Below, piece by piece: positions 55,361 to 62,717 of a DNA stretch of 64,000 nt. The number at the start of each line of letters is the position of its first letter. Position 1 is the stretch's first letter. The position numbers were made by a program, and so were the translations under genes. The notes under the pieces are model-generated. The model was given only the letters and a program-made list of their open reading frames with translations, searched no databases and was not told the DNA's origin. The stretch is taken from the NCBI RefSeq assembly GCF_031128465.2, contig NZ_CP155618.1, positions 1,683,501-1,747,500 of the forward strand, in the 5' to 3' direction. This DNA is from Mariniflexile litorale (lineage in GTDB: Bacteria > Bacteroidota > Bacteroidia > Flavobacteriales > Flavobacteriaceae).

Positions 55361-56104
55361 TTATTCAATATCGAGAATTATTTTTATTATGTTAATCAAG
55401 TTTATCGTTGACACTACACAGAGTTCGGCGAATTTTTTCTCAGCATCAAGTTTATGTGTTGTAACATTCATAATATCAATTGAACTGCAAACAAGGTCGA
55501 TCGATGATTGGCTTACTTTTCTAAGCTGTTGATTTTTTTTACCTTTTAATTCATATTCTAAGAAGGTACGAAGCTGATTTTTAAATTTCCCTTTTCTTAT
55601 GTCGGTCTCTGAGTTTTCGGGAATATGTATTTCAGAGTCAAAAACCTGAAGAGCAATTTTTTCCATAATGATTCTTGAGGCATTTCCAATGTTTTGATAA
55701 TCAATGGAATCATTACTTTTTTCAAAAAGTTCTATTAACTTTAATTGTGACGAATTAATTTCTTCCCATTCGGTATAAACTGATCTGATTTCAAATTTTC
55801 TAGTACTTACTTTTGAATTGTCAGGTATTACTCTTATTTGTTTAACTAAAATTTGACTTATCTCGTTTATTCTTTTTCTTAAATCGTTTTCAATGAGGTT
55901 TTTGGTGTCTAAATATTTGTAGAAAACCTTTGGTTCTATGTGAACATTTATATTGAATATCTCCCGATCCCCTTGAATTAAACCAGTATAATTGAATTCG
56001 AAATCTGAGTTCTTTAAGATTTCAGATAAAATTTCTTCAGAATTATACTTTGATATTTCAATTAAGACCTGTTTTATTTTTAATTCTGATGTTTTTTCTA
56101 ACAT
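55361..56104 (-). CDS. Unidentified 247-aa protein, element cargo
   Basis: A cytoplasmic protein with no recognised family. Residues 1-100 are mixed alpha/beta, with NDLRKRINEISQILVKQIRV near the end of that part. The C-terminal half is helical, and includes QNIGNASRIIMEKIALQVFD and a final IMNVTTHKLDAEKKFAELC followed by a hydrophobic helix. The TTH in that helix could be a HEPN-like or DUF4145-like feature, but no clear Rx4-6H is present. It forms its own module between the DUF262-HEPN pair and the protease module. Anti-phage function is suggested only by location. Confidence 0.65.
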   Translation of the reverse strand: MLEKTSELKIKQVLIEISKYNSEEILSEILKNSDFEFNYTGLIQGDREIFNINVHIEPKVFYKYLDTKNLIENDLRKRINEISQILVKQIRVIPDNSKVSTRKFEIRSVYTEWEEINSSQLKLIELFEKSNDSIDYQNIGNASRIIMEKIALQVFDSEIHIPENSETDIRKGKFKNQLRTFLEYELKGKKNQQLRKVSQSSIDLVCSSIDIMNVTTHKLDAEKKFAELCVVSTINLINIIKIILDIE

Positions 56105-56118
56105 TTATACAAATTACT

Positions 56119-56170
56119 TATAACGGTTATGTATGAATAGTAGTGGAATAAAACACTAATTTTTCGGTTT
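56119..56170. repeat. Cargo-boundary repeat copy 4
   Basis: Sequence immediately upstream of the 247-aa cargo gene. It has GAATAGT at 56135, GTGG at 56143 and ATTTTTCGG at 56159-56167, the same order and similar spacing as in copy 1 (55242, 55249 and 55267). Confidence 0.45.
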
Positions 56171-56190
56171 AAACACTTACTTTAATAAAC

Positions 56191-56221
56191 AAAAAAACGG
56201 CTCCGATAAAAATCGAAACCG
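56191..56221 (-). terminator. Terminator of the protease module
   Basis: On the minus strand CGGTTTCGAT pairs with ATCGGAGCCG (10 bp, two wobbles) around a 4-nt loop, followed by seven Ts (56197-56191). It lies about 33 nt past the stop of the 60-aa gene and ends the SDH-protease transcript, separating the modules. Confidence 0.8.
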
Positions 56222-56253
56222 CTATTAATTTTAAACAATGTTGTAAACGGTAT

Positions 56254-56436
56254 TTATTCTAAAATAACTTCTGTTTTTATTAAAATGGGTTCGTCTATAA
56301 TCAATAGATTGTTTTTCATTTCATCTATTAAAGTTCCTTTTATTGAAGATGTTTCGTAATAGGGACTTTCGATAGCAGTTGTGTCAAAAATTGCTGACGT
56401 AGCTGTATAACCTGTATTTTTTGTTCCTGTTTCCAT
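56254..56436 (-). CDS. 60-aa protein downstream of the SDH-type protease
   Basis: A short, acidic and Thr/Ile-rich protein (METGTKNTGYTATSAIFDTT, then a DEMKNNLLIIDEP core) with no Cys, no membrane helix and no recognised family. It starts 18 nt after the protease stop and ends 33 nt before a strong terminator, so it is the second gene of a two-gene operon. It could be an adaptor, inhibitor or substrate of the protease; none of these is shown. Confidence 0.5.
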   Translation of the reverse strand: METGTKNTGYTATSAIFDTTAIESPYYETSSIKGTLIDEMKNNLLIIDEPILIKTEVILE

Positions 56437-56454
56437 TGTTGCAAATATATAAAT

Positions 56455-57462
56455 TTAATTTAATTTTTCTTGCCTCCAACCTTCAAACGTTCTATTGTCT
56501 TGAATTGTTGTCTGTTGCGGTTGATTTGGTTGTTGAATAACGTGTCTATTTAATATGCCTTCACTTACAAAAACATCACAACCATATTCAACACTTTCAA
56601 TAATCGCTCTTCTTAGTTGATACGCAGATTGATTTTGATTACCCAAAAGCACATTTGGTTCAAAAGGTGTCCTTAATTCAAGCTCTTTTTCTATGTCATC
56701 ATATATTGACTTAATACAAGTATATAATTCCATATTAGGCTTTTCTATATTCAATCCAAGATTTTTAGCTTCTTTCCTGTGCATAGTATAATCGTGAGAA
56801 CCCGATTCTGAGCATAAAAATTTAATTACAGCATCTTCGTGTTCTTGCTCAATTTCATGGTTTGCAAGAAGTTTTTTTGCTAACATCTTAATCTGTGTTT
56901 TAGATTTATAAACTTGACCTAATGTTAACGGATGAATATGTTTGGTTAAATCAATTAATATGTCCGATAGACCTTTTTGGTCGTTAATACCTAGTTCGCT
57001 TTTAGCCATTTGTAAATAAGAATCCACAAATTCAACACTTACAGGAACTCTTGCGTTAGGATTATTTGTTCCTGGAATGGCAGGGTTTAATGGACCATTC
57101 ACACTTGGGTCAATAGGTCCTAATGTAGCTTGTTTTGTCATTACTATTCTATTAGCACCTAATGATATTAATGTACCTGCACTATGGCAATTAAAAGGTA
57201 TAATAACTTCAAAGTCATCACAAAAATTTCTAATTAGATTTACTAATGTCCATGCAGTAAGAGTATTTCCACCTCTAGTATAAAGCAAAAGAGTGATTTT
57301 ATCGACATCTCCTATTTTATCCAAATGTTCCGTAAATGGACTTAAGATGTCAGATGCTATTTGTGTTCCTAAATTTGGTCTATCACTTGTAACATAAACT
57401 AATAATTTAGAATTTCTTTTTTGTTCTAAATCTTTATAAAGTTCTAATCTGTCATTTAACAT
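56455..57462 (-). CDS. SDH-family ClpP-fold serine protease
   Basis: A 335-residue soluble protein of the serine dehydrogenase proteinase (SDH_sah) family, related to SppA and ClpP. The crotonase/Clp-like core has LLLYTRGGNTLTAWTLVNLI and the nucleophile Ser94 in FNCHSAGTLISLGAN, followed by ATLGPIDPSV. No signal peptide or membrane helix is seen, in contrast to SppA, so it acts in the cytoplasm. The later part, with EHEDAVIKFLCSESGSHDYT, fits the family's helical tail. It lies in element cargo with a 60-aa partner. Proteases of this family occur in defence regions, but a specific trigger is unknown. Confidence 0.85.
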   Translation of the reverse strand: MLNDRLELYKDLEQKRNSKLLVYVTSDRPNLGTQIASDILSPFTEHLDKIGDVDKITLLLYTRGGNTLTAWTLVNLIRNFCDDFEVIIPFNCHSAGTLISLGANRIVMTKQATLGPIDPSVNGPLNPAIPGTNNPNARVPVSVEFVDSYLQMAKSELGINDQKGLSDILIDLTKHIHPLTLGQVYKSKTQIKMLAKKLLANHEIEQEHEDAVIKFLCSESGSHDYTMHRKEAKNLGLNIEKPNMELYTCIKSIYDDIEKELELRTPFEPNVLLGNQNQSAYQLRRAIIESVEYGCDVFVSEGILNRHVIQQPNQPQQTTIQDNRTFEGWRQEKLN

Positions 57463-57475
57463 ATGTTTTTCTTGT

Positions 57476-57525
57476 TTGTTAGGATTTTCGATATAAAATC
57501 AGAAGCCAGCAAATAAGCTGGCTAA
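57476..57525. repeat. Cargo-boundary repeat copy 3 with hairpin
   Basis: It shares AAAATCAGAAGC (57495-57506) exactly with copy 1 and has GATTTT/AAAATC inverted arms around a 6-nt loop. An adjacent 7-bp hairpin AGCCAGC/GCTGGCT is at 57504-57523. It lies upstream of the SDH-type protease gene. Confidence 0.45.
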
Positions 57526-57605
57526 TTTTGGTTTAGTTAAAAGTAATAATTATTTTTACATAATGTTATATTTTGTTGTTTTTTCTTTCGGTTAGTGTAT
57601 TGAAA

Positions 57606-57662
57606 GCTGAGTGATTTGTGTGCGAGGATCTTCCGAAGAAAAATTAGAAACTAATAAAGAAC
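57606..57662. repeat. Cargo-boundary repeat copy 2
   Basis: Similar to copy 1 over about 48 bp, roughly 38 identities by hand alignment (GATTTGTGTGCGAGGAT ... GAAGAAAAATTAGAAACTAA). Together with copy 3 it fills the 385-nt gap between the protease and the 100-aa gene. The remainder of that gap (57540-57600 and 57665-57847) is AT-rich with nothing I can name. Confidence 0.45.
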
Positions 57663-57847
57663 CTTTATTCTACACAATGGTTAATCATTAGTTTAGTTCA
57701 ATTTATTAAACTCTTAGAGTGTTATTATTTCTTCGGAATTAAGAAATAAATATCAATAAAAACTTCAAATTTATATTTGGTTTAAAACCAGATAAATTAT
57801 TAAATAGATTATTATTACGAGCTCCCAATTAATAGGAAACTTTTTAA

Positions 57848-58150
57848 TTATGGCTTTTCTGCAGCGTCAATTATTTTCGGGTCTCGTCTATTTATAAAAA
57901 CAAATTTAGGTCTTTCTGGTTTAATATCATCATTTTGTATTTCAATTGCTTTTAGTGTTGGCATAACAAACTTTCCTAATTCGATGATTACCTTAACACG
58001 TTCAAAGGGTTTTAGCTTATTTAAATCAGCCTGTAATACTTCTAAGTTGTCTTCTATTAATGACTGGAATTTTTGTCTTATTTCGTTTGAATGCTTATTG
58101 GCTGTTCCTTTTGTACGCCCTCCAAATTTTTGTCCAGTGTTGTTTGCCAT
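57848..58150 (-). CDS. 100-aa protein of element core
   Basis: A small, mostly basic protein with an N-terminal GRTKGTANKHSNEIRQKFQS, a pattern I know from the small proteins of phages and mobile elements (GGRxKGTxNK). A helical middle (LEVLQADLNKLKPFERVKVI) follows. No DNA-binding domain is evident beyond this basic start. It lies just below the iteron-like array, so it could take part in replication or be regulated through that array. Function unknown. Confidence 0.7.
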   Translation of the reverse strand: MANNTGQKFGGRTKGTANKHSNEIRQKFQSLIEDNLEVLQADLNKLKPFERVKVIIELGKFVMPTLKAIEIQNDDIKPERPKFVFINRRDPKIIDAAEKP

Positions 58151-58254
58151 GATTTTGAAATTTTATGTTTAATTTTTTTCTATTTTAATTATCGTCTATT
58201 AGGACATTCTATTTTAATCTACTTTAGTTTATTATTTAAGCATTTTTTTTAATT

Positions 58255-58380
58255 CATCGGTTTACGGTTTAAACCAGTTTATTAAACCATATATCCAAGG
58301 TTTAACGGTTTAATAGCGTATATATACGCTTAAACTAAACCGATAAAACGGCAATTAAAAGAATGAATTAAACCGATAGG
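58255..58380. repeat. Iteron-like array and 16-bp palindrome (candidate origin or operator)
   Basis: The heptamer CGGTTTA occurs at 58258, 58265 and 58306, and its complement TAAACCG at 58336 and 58369. Related GGTTTAA and TTAAACC are at 58299 and 58282. A perfect palindrome AGCGTATATATACGCT is at 58315-58330. This lies between the RepA-like ATPase gene and the 100-aa gene. Such clusters are typical of plasmid-type replication origins bound by Rep proteins, or of autoregulated operators. Confidence 0.55.
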
Positions 58381-58381
58381 C

Positions 58382-59533
58382 TTAAAACATTTTCTTATGG
58401 TTGTACTCTCCAAGCGTGTAATGTCCTTTTGCTTTTTCTTGAAGTAACCAATTGTTATTTTTGCAATCAGTAATTAACAGCTTTGTTCTATTCGTGCCTA
58501 TGGCTGTTTTAATTTGGTTTTTATACGCTAAACCTATCTGTATAACCAATTCAGAATAACTAAAGCTTGTGCCGTTTGAAAACACCTCATTCAATAATTG
58601 AAACTTTTTAAAGTCTTCTAAATCTGAAACATCAAATTTGGTGCTTTTGGTTTCTGTTCGTGCTTCGTAGTTTTCGGCGAATACTGGAAGACCATACTCG
58701 TTTATTTCAAAGGCAAACGGCTCTGGTTCTATATCTCTACATTGCAACGGCGTTACTATTGAAATATCATTATCGTTTTCAGCTTTGGCGACTTCTAAGA
58801 CCGTCTCAGCTTTATTTATTAGCTCTGTCCCAATATGACCACGGGCGTTTGTATCGCTCTTGTTTTGATGCAGTACGGTAACGATATGTATATTGCGTTC
58901 CTCAGTCCATTTTAATAACTTACTGGCTACGTTCGTGGCTTGTTCTTCATCGTTTATTGAGGTAACTAAATCTTTAATACCATCAATCACGACGAACCCT
59001 ATTTTATCATTACTGTAAATTTCATTTTCGATAAACTCCAGACGTTCCGACGGCGTTAAGCTTCTTAAATAGAAAACGTGTAAGTTCGTTGGTTCTGCCT
59101 GTTTAATCTGCGTGCAAATCCTTTTAACAGCCTTTTGTACGTGGTACTTTCCTTGTTCTGTATCAAAATATACCACTTCGTTTTGTAGTGGTGGTAAATG
59201 GCTTTTAAATAGTTCAAGTATTGTGTCTTTACTTAATGCCGCCGATACCGCTATATTAATGTAAAACGATTTACGGCTTTTTGCTTTACCTATTACAAGG
59301 CTAAAATTTCCAAGCGTTCCCAGTATTGCGAAACCGTCCGTTTTTGTATTTGCTAAGCTGTAAGCAATTTGGGGCGGTGGTATAACTTCCTTTACATCGA
59401 TTTTGTATTTAAGCCGCTTTAGTTCGTGTTCTTTAATTTTCTGGTCGTGTATCGCCTCTGGAGTTAAATTCTCCAATAATTCATAATCGGATTTATGAGG
59501 GGCTTTTTTTAAAAAATCGGTATCGCTATCCAT
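58382..59533 (-). CDS. RepA/RecA-like ATPase (AAA family)
   Basis: A 383-residue ATPase with Walker A GKAKSRKS (G82 to S89) and Walker B-like FVVIDGIKDL. TVLHQNKSD and then GHIGTELINKAETVLEVAK follow, as in DnaB/RadA-like RepA proteins of plasmids and phage satellites. The N-terminal 60 residues are charged; the C-terminal ~100 residues look like winged-helix DNA-binding sequence. It probably is the replicative helicase of the element, with the iteron-like array beyond its 3' end as possible origin. No separate primase is present. Confidence 0.82.
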   Translation of the reverse strand: MDSDTDFLKKAPHKSDYELLENLTPEAIHDQKIKEHELKRLKYKIDVKEVIPPPQIAYSLANTKTDGFAILGTLGNFSLVIGKAKSRKSFYINIAVSAALSKDTILELFKSHLPPLQNEVVYFDTEQGKYHVQKAVKRICTQIKQAEPTNLHVFYLRSLTPSERLEFIENEIYSNDKIGFVVIDGIKDLVTSINDEEQATNVASKLLKWTEERNIHIVTVLHQNKSDTNARGHIGTELINKAETVLEVAKAENDNDISIVTPLQCRDIEPEPFAFEINEYGLPVFAENYEARTETKSTKFDVSDLEDFKKFQLLNEVFSNGTSFSYSELVIQIGLAYKNQIKTAIGTNRTKLLITDCKNNNWLLQEKAKGHYTLGEYNHKKMF

Positions 59534-59537
59534 TGTT

Positions 59538-59837
59538 TTATATTTTTACATCCAATGGATTGAGGGGTAAATTTTTAAAAGGAGATACAAAGGGTTCAAG
59601 CTTTAAAGGTCTGTCAAAACTAAGTTTACCGTTATGCCAATAAACTTTATAGTTTCCCTCACAAGTTTGTAGATGATTCCCGTTTTCATCATGTCCAGTA
59701 ATGCGACTACACTCAAACATCATGCGTTCAAAAGATAAAGTTTCCTGTACTTCTTTAATAAATAATACGTTAGTAGTTTTTTTTGTAACTTCGCCCTGTC
59801 CGTTCAAAGACTTAGGCTGTTTATTGTGGTTATCCAT
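59538..59837 (-). CDS. Hypothetical 99-aa element protein
   Basis: A small protein with an FERMMFECSRITGHDENGNH core and a Pro-rich end. No domain recognised. It is 4 nt from the ATPase start and 14 nt from the HTH gene stop, so it belongs to the same transcript. A role as accessory replication factor is only a guess. Confidence 0.65.
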   Translation of the reverse strand: MDNHNKQPKSLNGQGEVTKKTTNVLFIKEVQETLSFERMMFECSRITGHDENGNHLQTCEGNYKVYWHNGKLSFDRPLKLEPFVSPFKNLPLNPLDVKI

Positions 59838-59851
59838 GTTGCAGCCTTTTT

Positions 59852-60184
59852 TTATTTTCTTATGTTAGATAAACACATATCCGCCTCAGCTTCAATCTCT
59901 TTAAGAGTTTTAGCTTTGCCAGTCTTAATCCAATCGATAATTTCAGTTTTGAAAAATTTTAAACGATTACCTTTTTTGTAGAATGGTATTTCGTTACGTT
60001 GTACATAACCGTACAAAGTGGGTACGCTTAATTCCGTGAGCTTTGAAACTTCCTTAATGTTTAAAGGCGTTTCAATTTCGGGTTTATCTCCAGTCTTATT
60101 AAGTAGTAAGGCTTTTAATTCTCTCACCTCGTTTGTAAGGGTTGCAACTATATTAGGTAGTTGCTCAAATCTTAGTGTTTCCAT
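59852..60184 (-). CDS. Excisionase-like helix-turn-helix protein
   Basis: A 110-residue protein with a helical N-terminus (NIVATLTNEVRELKALLL) and a C-terminal MerR/excisionase HTH: NIKEVSKLTELSVPTLYGYV followed by PFYKKGNRLKFFKTEIIDWI. This type binds DNA as a directionality factor or as a repressor in Bacteroidota integrative elements. It is between the ATPase operon and the 247-aa gene, all on the minus strand. Confidence 0.85.
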   Translation of the reverse strand: METLRFEQLPNIVATLTNEVRELKALLLNKTGDKPEIETPLNIKEVSKLTELSVPTLYGYVQRNEIPFYKKGNRLKFFKTEIIDWIKTGKAKTLKEIEAEADMCLSNIRK

Positions 60185-60294
60185 TACAGTAATTTTTTAA
60201 TTGTTTACTGCATAGGTATATGTTTGTTTCGGGGATGGAAATAGTTAGAGGGTTTCGGGGCTGTTTCTAGGTTTAGTAGGTTTGTTTTAAGGTT

Positions 60295-61038
60295 TTATTT
60301 TGCGAAATCTGTATAATCATTTTCATTAAATCCATTAAAAGCATCATTCATAATGTTGAAGTATTTACGCTTTAAACTTGTTTGATTTGATTCTTTATTC
60401 TTACTGTTAAAGTAGAAATCAAAAAATACTTTTCTAATGTTTTTCTTTATAAAACCTTTGCAATTAAAATCTTGTATCTGAGGCTCTAAATCGATGAAAG
60501 TGGTTTTTATGAAAATTAACAGTTGCTTATTTGTCAAATAGAACTCGTTATTTTTATTCGTTGTTTTAATTAATGTTTCAAAATGATTATACACATCCTT
60601 TATAGCTACTTTCGGTATTAATTTATTTTGCTCTTCAAAAAGTTGCTCTTTTGCTAACTCACTATTACTGTCATTAAGCTGTTCGAGTTTGATTAATTGC
60701 TCTTTTAAGAAATTAATGTATCGCTTTTGTTTTAAAGATATTTTTTCACGTGTTTTTTCTAAAATAGAATTTTGTATTACTTCCTTTTTTTGATTACGGT
60801 ATTCTTTAAACTCTTTAATTTCTTTTTTTATGAATATTTTAATTTCATTTTTTTGATTGTAGTTAGGTTGTAACTGTTCTTTAGCATCTTTAAGAAATCT
60901 ATCTCGTTTAATTTCAAAATATTCATTCATTAACTCCATGCATGCATAAGGAAATATCAACGTTTTATTTGTTTCAAAATATGTTTTCCTGTATTCGCTG
61001 GTAGTAAGATGGTTCGTGTTTTCTGAATTTGTAATCAT
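60295..61038 (-). CDS. Charged helical 247-aa element protein
   Basis: A protein rich in K, E, N and Q, with long helices (EIKIFIKKEIKEFKEYRNQK, then LKEQLIKLEQLNDSNSELA). No domain is recognised. It lies 16 nt below the integrase gene and could be transcribed with it. Its place between integrase and HTH genes is normal for conserved element proteins, but the function is unknown. Confidence 0.7.
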   Translation of the reverse strand: MITNSENTNHLTTSEYRKTYFETNKTLIFPYACMELMNEYFEIKRDRFLKDAKEQLQPNYNQKNEIKIFIKKEIKEFKEYRNQKKEVIQNSILEKTREKISLKQKRYINFLKEQLIKLEQLNDSNSELAKEQLFEEQNKLIPKVAIKDVYNHFETLIKTTNKNNEFYLTNKQLLIFIKTTFIDLEPQIQDFNCKGFIKKNIRKVFFDFYFNSKNKESNQTSLKRKYFNIMNDAFNGFNENDYTDFAK

Positions 61039-61054
61039 TGCCTTTTTTTAAGTA

Positions 61055-62314
61055 TTAAAAGTTCATCAAATTATTAGCGAACTCCTTTTTTGCTTCATCT
61101 TCAAACCCAGCAAAATAATTTTTAGTTACGCTGAGGTCGCTATGGTTTAAAGCTTCACTAATAAACTCCATACTAACACCGCTGCGGATTGATTGAGTAG
61201 CAAATGAATGTCTAGCCCAGTACGTTGAAATATCGGCTGGTAAATCGTTTGCTTTGGCTATTCTTTTGATATGGTCGTTAATTAATCGAGTAAAGTTTTT
61301 AATTTTATTGTATTGGGTTTGGCTGGAATCTTCAAGAGCTATAATACTGAATACAAAACCGTCTTTATTTTCATTGCCATACTTTGAAATAATACTTTTT
61401 GTGTATTCCGTTAAATGAATTGTGATAGCTGTCTTTTTAGCTGTTTTGTCAAAGGTTTTAGCTCTGTAATAATTGAATCTATCTTCTTTGATGTCTGAGT
61501 ATTTTAATAACGAAATATCTTTTAAATTCATTCCGTTGCAAGCGTAACTAAAAAACCAAAAATCTTTGGCTTGCTGTTCGTTCTCATTTGTAACCTCAGC
61601 ATTAAACAAAGTCTTTAGCTGTTCAGCATTTAAAGCCTTTTTTACTTTCCGTGTTTGTGGTATCTTAAATTTCTTTTCCCCAAAAGGATAAATATCTTTA
61701 ATTATATCGTTGCTTTCAATAGCATTATTAAAAACAGCTCTGAGGGTTCTTGTATAAATCGCTATCGTTGTATAGCTCTTTCCATTTGATAGCATGAAGT
61801 TTTGATATTCATTTAACCAGTCTACGGTAATAGTATTAAAAGATAATTTTTCAATATTGCATTTCTTTTGGTTTTCGCTGAAATCCGCTAATGAGTTGAG
61901 CGTGTATTTATAGCTTTCAGCCGTACCGATTTTATTATTCTTTAAATTTTTCTGAATGACTAAATCAAAGTGATATTTAACATTGCTCTGGTCTGTGGAT
62001 TTACGAAATAGTTTAGCCTCAAATTTTGCAAAATCAAAAACCGTCATTTGTTCAGCTTCTTTATTTGCTCTAGTTTCAATAGCTTGAAGTTTTAAGCGTG
62101 TTTCATTATTTGAGCCTCTTAAATTTTTGTTGTCTGGATTAGTCCAAATAGTATCAAATTGTTTTTCGGTCAAATCAATATCCAAGGCGTACCATTTTTC
62201 AATCTGCGTTTGCTTTCCGTAAACTCTTAATTTAACTGGATATTTTTGAGTCTCTTTTTTTCGTCGAATATCTAAACGTATGGAAATTTTGTAACCCTTT
62301 ATTTTTTCGCTCAT
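61055..62314 (-). CDS. Bacteroidota-type tyrosine integrase
   Basis: A 419-residue site-specific recombinase. An N-terminal arm-binding region (residues 1-90) is followed by a SAM-like core-binding domain (about 110-210) and the catalytic domain. Catalytic residues: Y365 where a His normally is, R368 in YWARHSFAT, H391 in LNHSDLS and the nucleophile Y400 in TKNYF. The first catalytic Arg (normally in TGLR) is replaced by N263 in CNGMN. IntDOT of CTnDOT is known to have Ser at this place. It sits next to attR and reads inward; its likely arm sites are at both ends. Confidence 0.95.
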   Translation of the reverse strand: MSEKIKGYKISIRLDIRRKKETQKYPVKLRVYGKQTQIEKWYALDIDLTEKQFDTIWTNPDNKNLRGSNNETRLKLQAIETRANKEAEQMTVFDFAKFEAKLFRKSTDQSNVKYHFDLVIQKNLKNNKIGTAESYKYTLNSLADFSENQKKCNIEKLSFNTITVDWLNEYQNFMLSNGKSYTTIAIYTRTLRAVFNNAIESNDIIKDIYPFGEKKFKIPQTRKVKKALNAEQLKTLFNAEVTNENEQQAKDFWFFSYACNGMNLKDISLLKYSDIKEDRFNYYRAKTFDKTAKKTAITIHLTEYTKSIISKYGNENKDGFVFSIIALEDSSQTQYNKIKNFTRLINDHIKRIAKANDLPADISTYWARHSFATQSIRSGVSMEFISEALNHSDLSVTKNYFAGFEDEAKKEFANNLMNF

Positions 62315-62338
62315 TTGATTTAATTTCTGTAAATATAA

Positions 62339-62361
62339 TCATTTGCAGAATATTTGCAGAA
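62339..62361 (+). repeat. Right arm-type site: double TTTGCAGAA
   Basis: TTTGCAGAA at 62342-62350 and 62353-62361, part of a 23-nt sequence identical to 53403-53425. It lies upstream of the integrase start and about 115 nt inside attR, so integrase binding here could also repress its own gene. Confidence 0.75.
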
Positions 62362-62476
62362 AAAATATATTAATAAACATATAACAGCGATTAACAAACA
62401 AATAGTATATTTGCTTTAAATACTTGGTTTTATTAATGTTTAGGTAAAAAAAAGGTAATTAACAAATAGCGTAATA

Positions 62477-62524
62477 CTTGACTGGCAGTCAAGAGGTCGT
62501 GGGTTCGAATCCCATCTTCTCCAC
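62477..62524 (+). repeat. Right attachment site (attR), 48-bp direct repeat
   Basis: A perfect copy of the tRNA-Ala 3' part at 53309-53356. It lacks the 5' half of the tRNA and is not a functional gene. Confidence 0.95.
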
Positions 62525-62527
62525 TTA

Positions 62528-62562
62528 AAAACGCATCTGTTTATAATAGCAGATGCGTTTTT
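62528..62562 (+). terminator. Probable original tRNA-Ala terminator
   Basis: AAACGCATCTG pairs with CAGATGCGTTT around an AT-rich loop, followed by a T run. It is directly after attR, where the terminator of the tRNA gene would lie before the element inserted. Confidence 0.75.
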
Positions 62563-62717
62563 TTATTTTACTTCCAGTGTATAATTAAATATGTTTTTCA
62601 AAAAAGCTATAAAAAGCAGTTTTTGTTTTTAAAATAATAATCTATACGAAAATCTTACAAAAGCATTTTAATGTCTTATTTTTATTAACTTAGTAATACA
62701 ACAATACATGCTTTGTT

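Larger units (their letters stand above)
53309..62524. mobile_element. 9.2-kb integrated element in tRNA-Ala with defence-type cargo
   Basis: The element is bounded by 48-bp repeats of the tRNA-Ala 3' end and holds a tyrosine integrase next to the right end. All genes lie on the minus strand. The core is the integrase, a 247-aa protein, an excisionase-like HTH, a 99-aa protein, a RepA-like ATPase, an iteron-like array and a 100-aa protein. The cargo is an SDH-type protease with a 60-aa protein, a 247-aa protein and a DUF262-HEPN pair. I see no relaxase, primase, type IV secretion, capsid or terminase large-subunit gene. It is either a satellite-type island that depends on a helper, or a non-autonomous integrative element. 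Unit length is 9,168 bp. Confidence 0.93.

Noticed and set aside
62449-62524. Second tRNA-Ala at the right end of the element
   Set aside because: Only the 48-nt 3' portion is present; acceptor 5' strand and D arm are missing, so it is attR.
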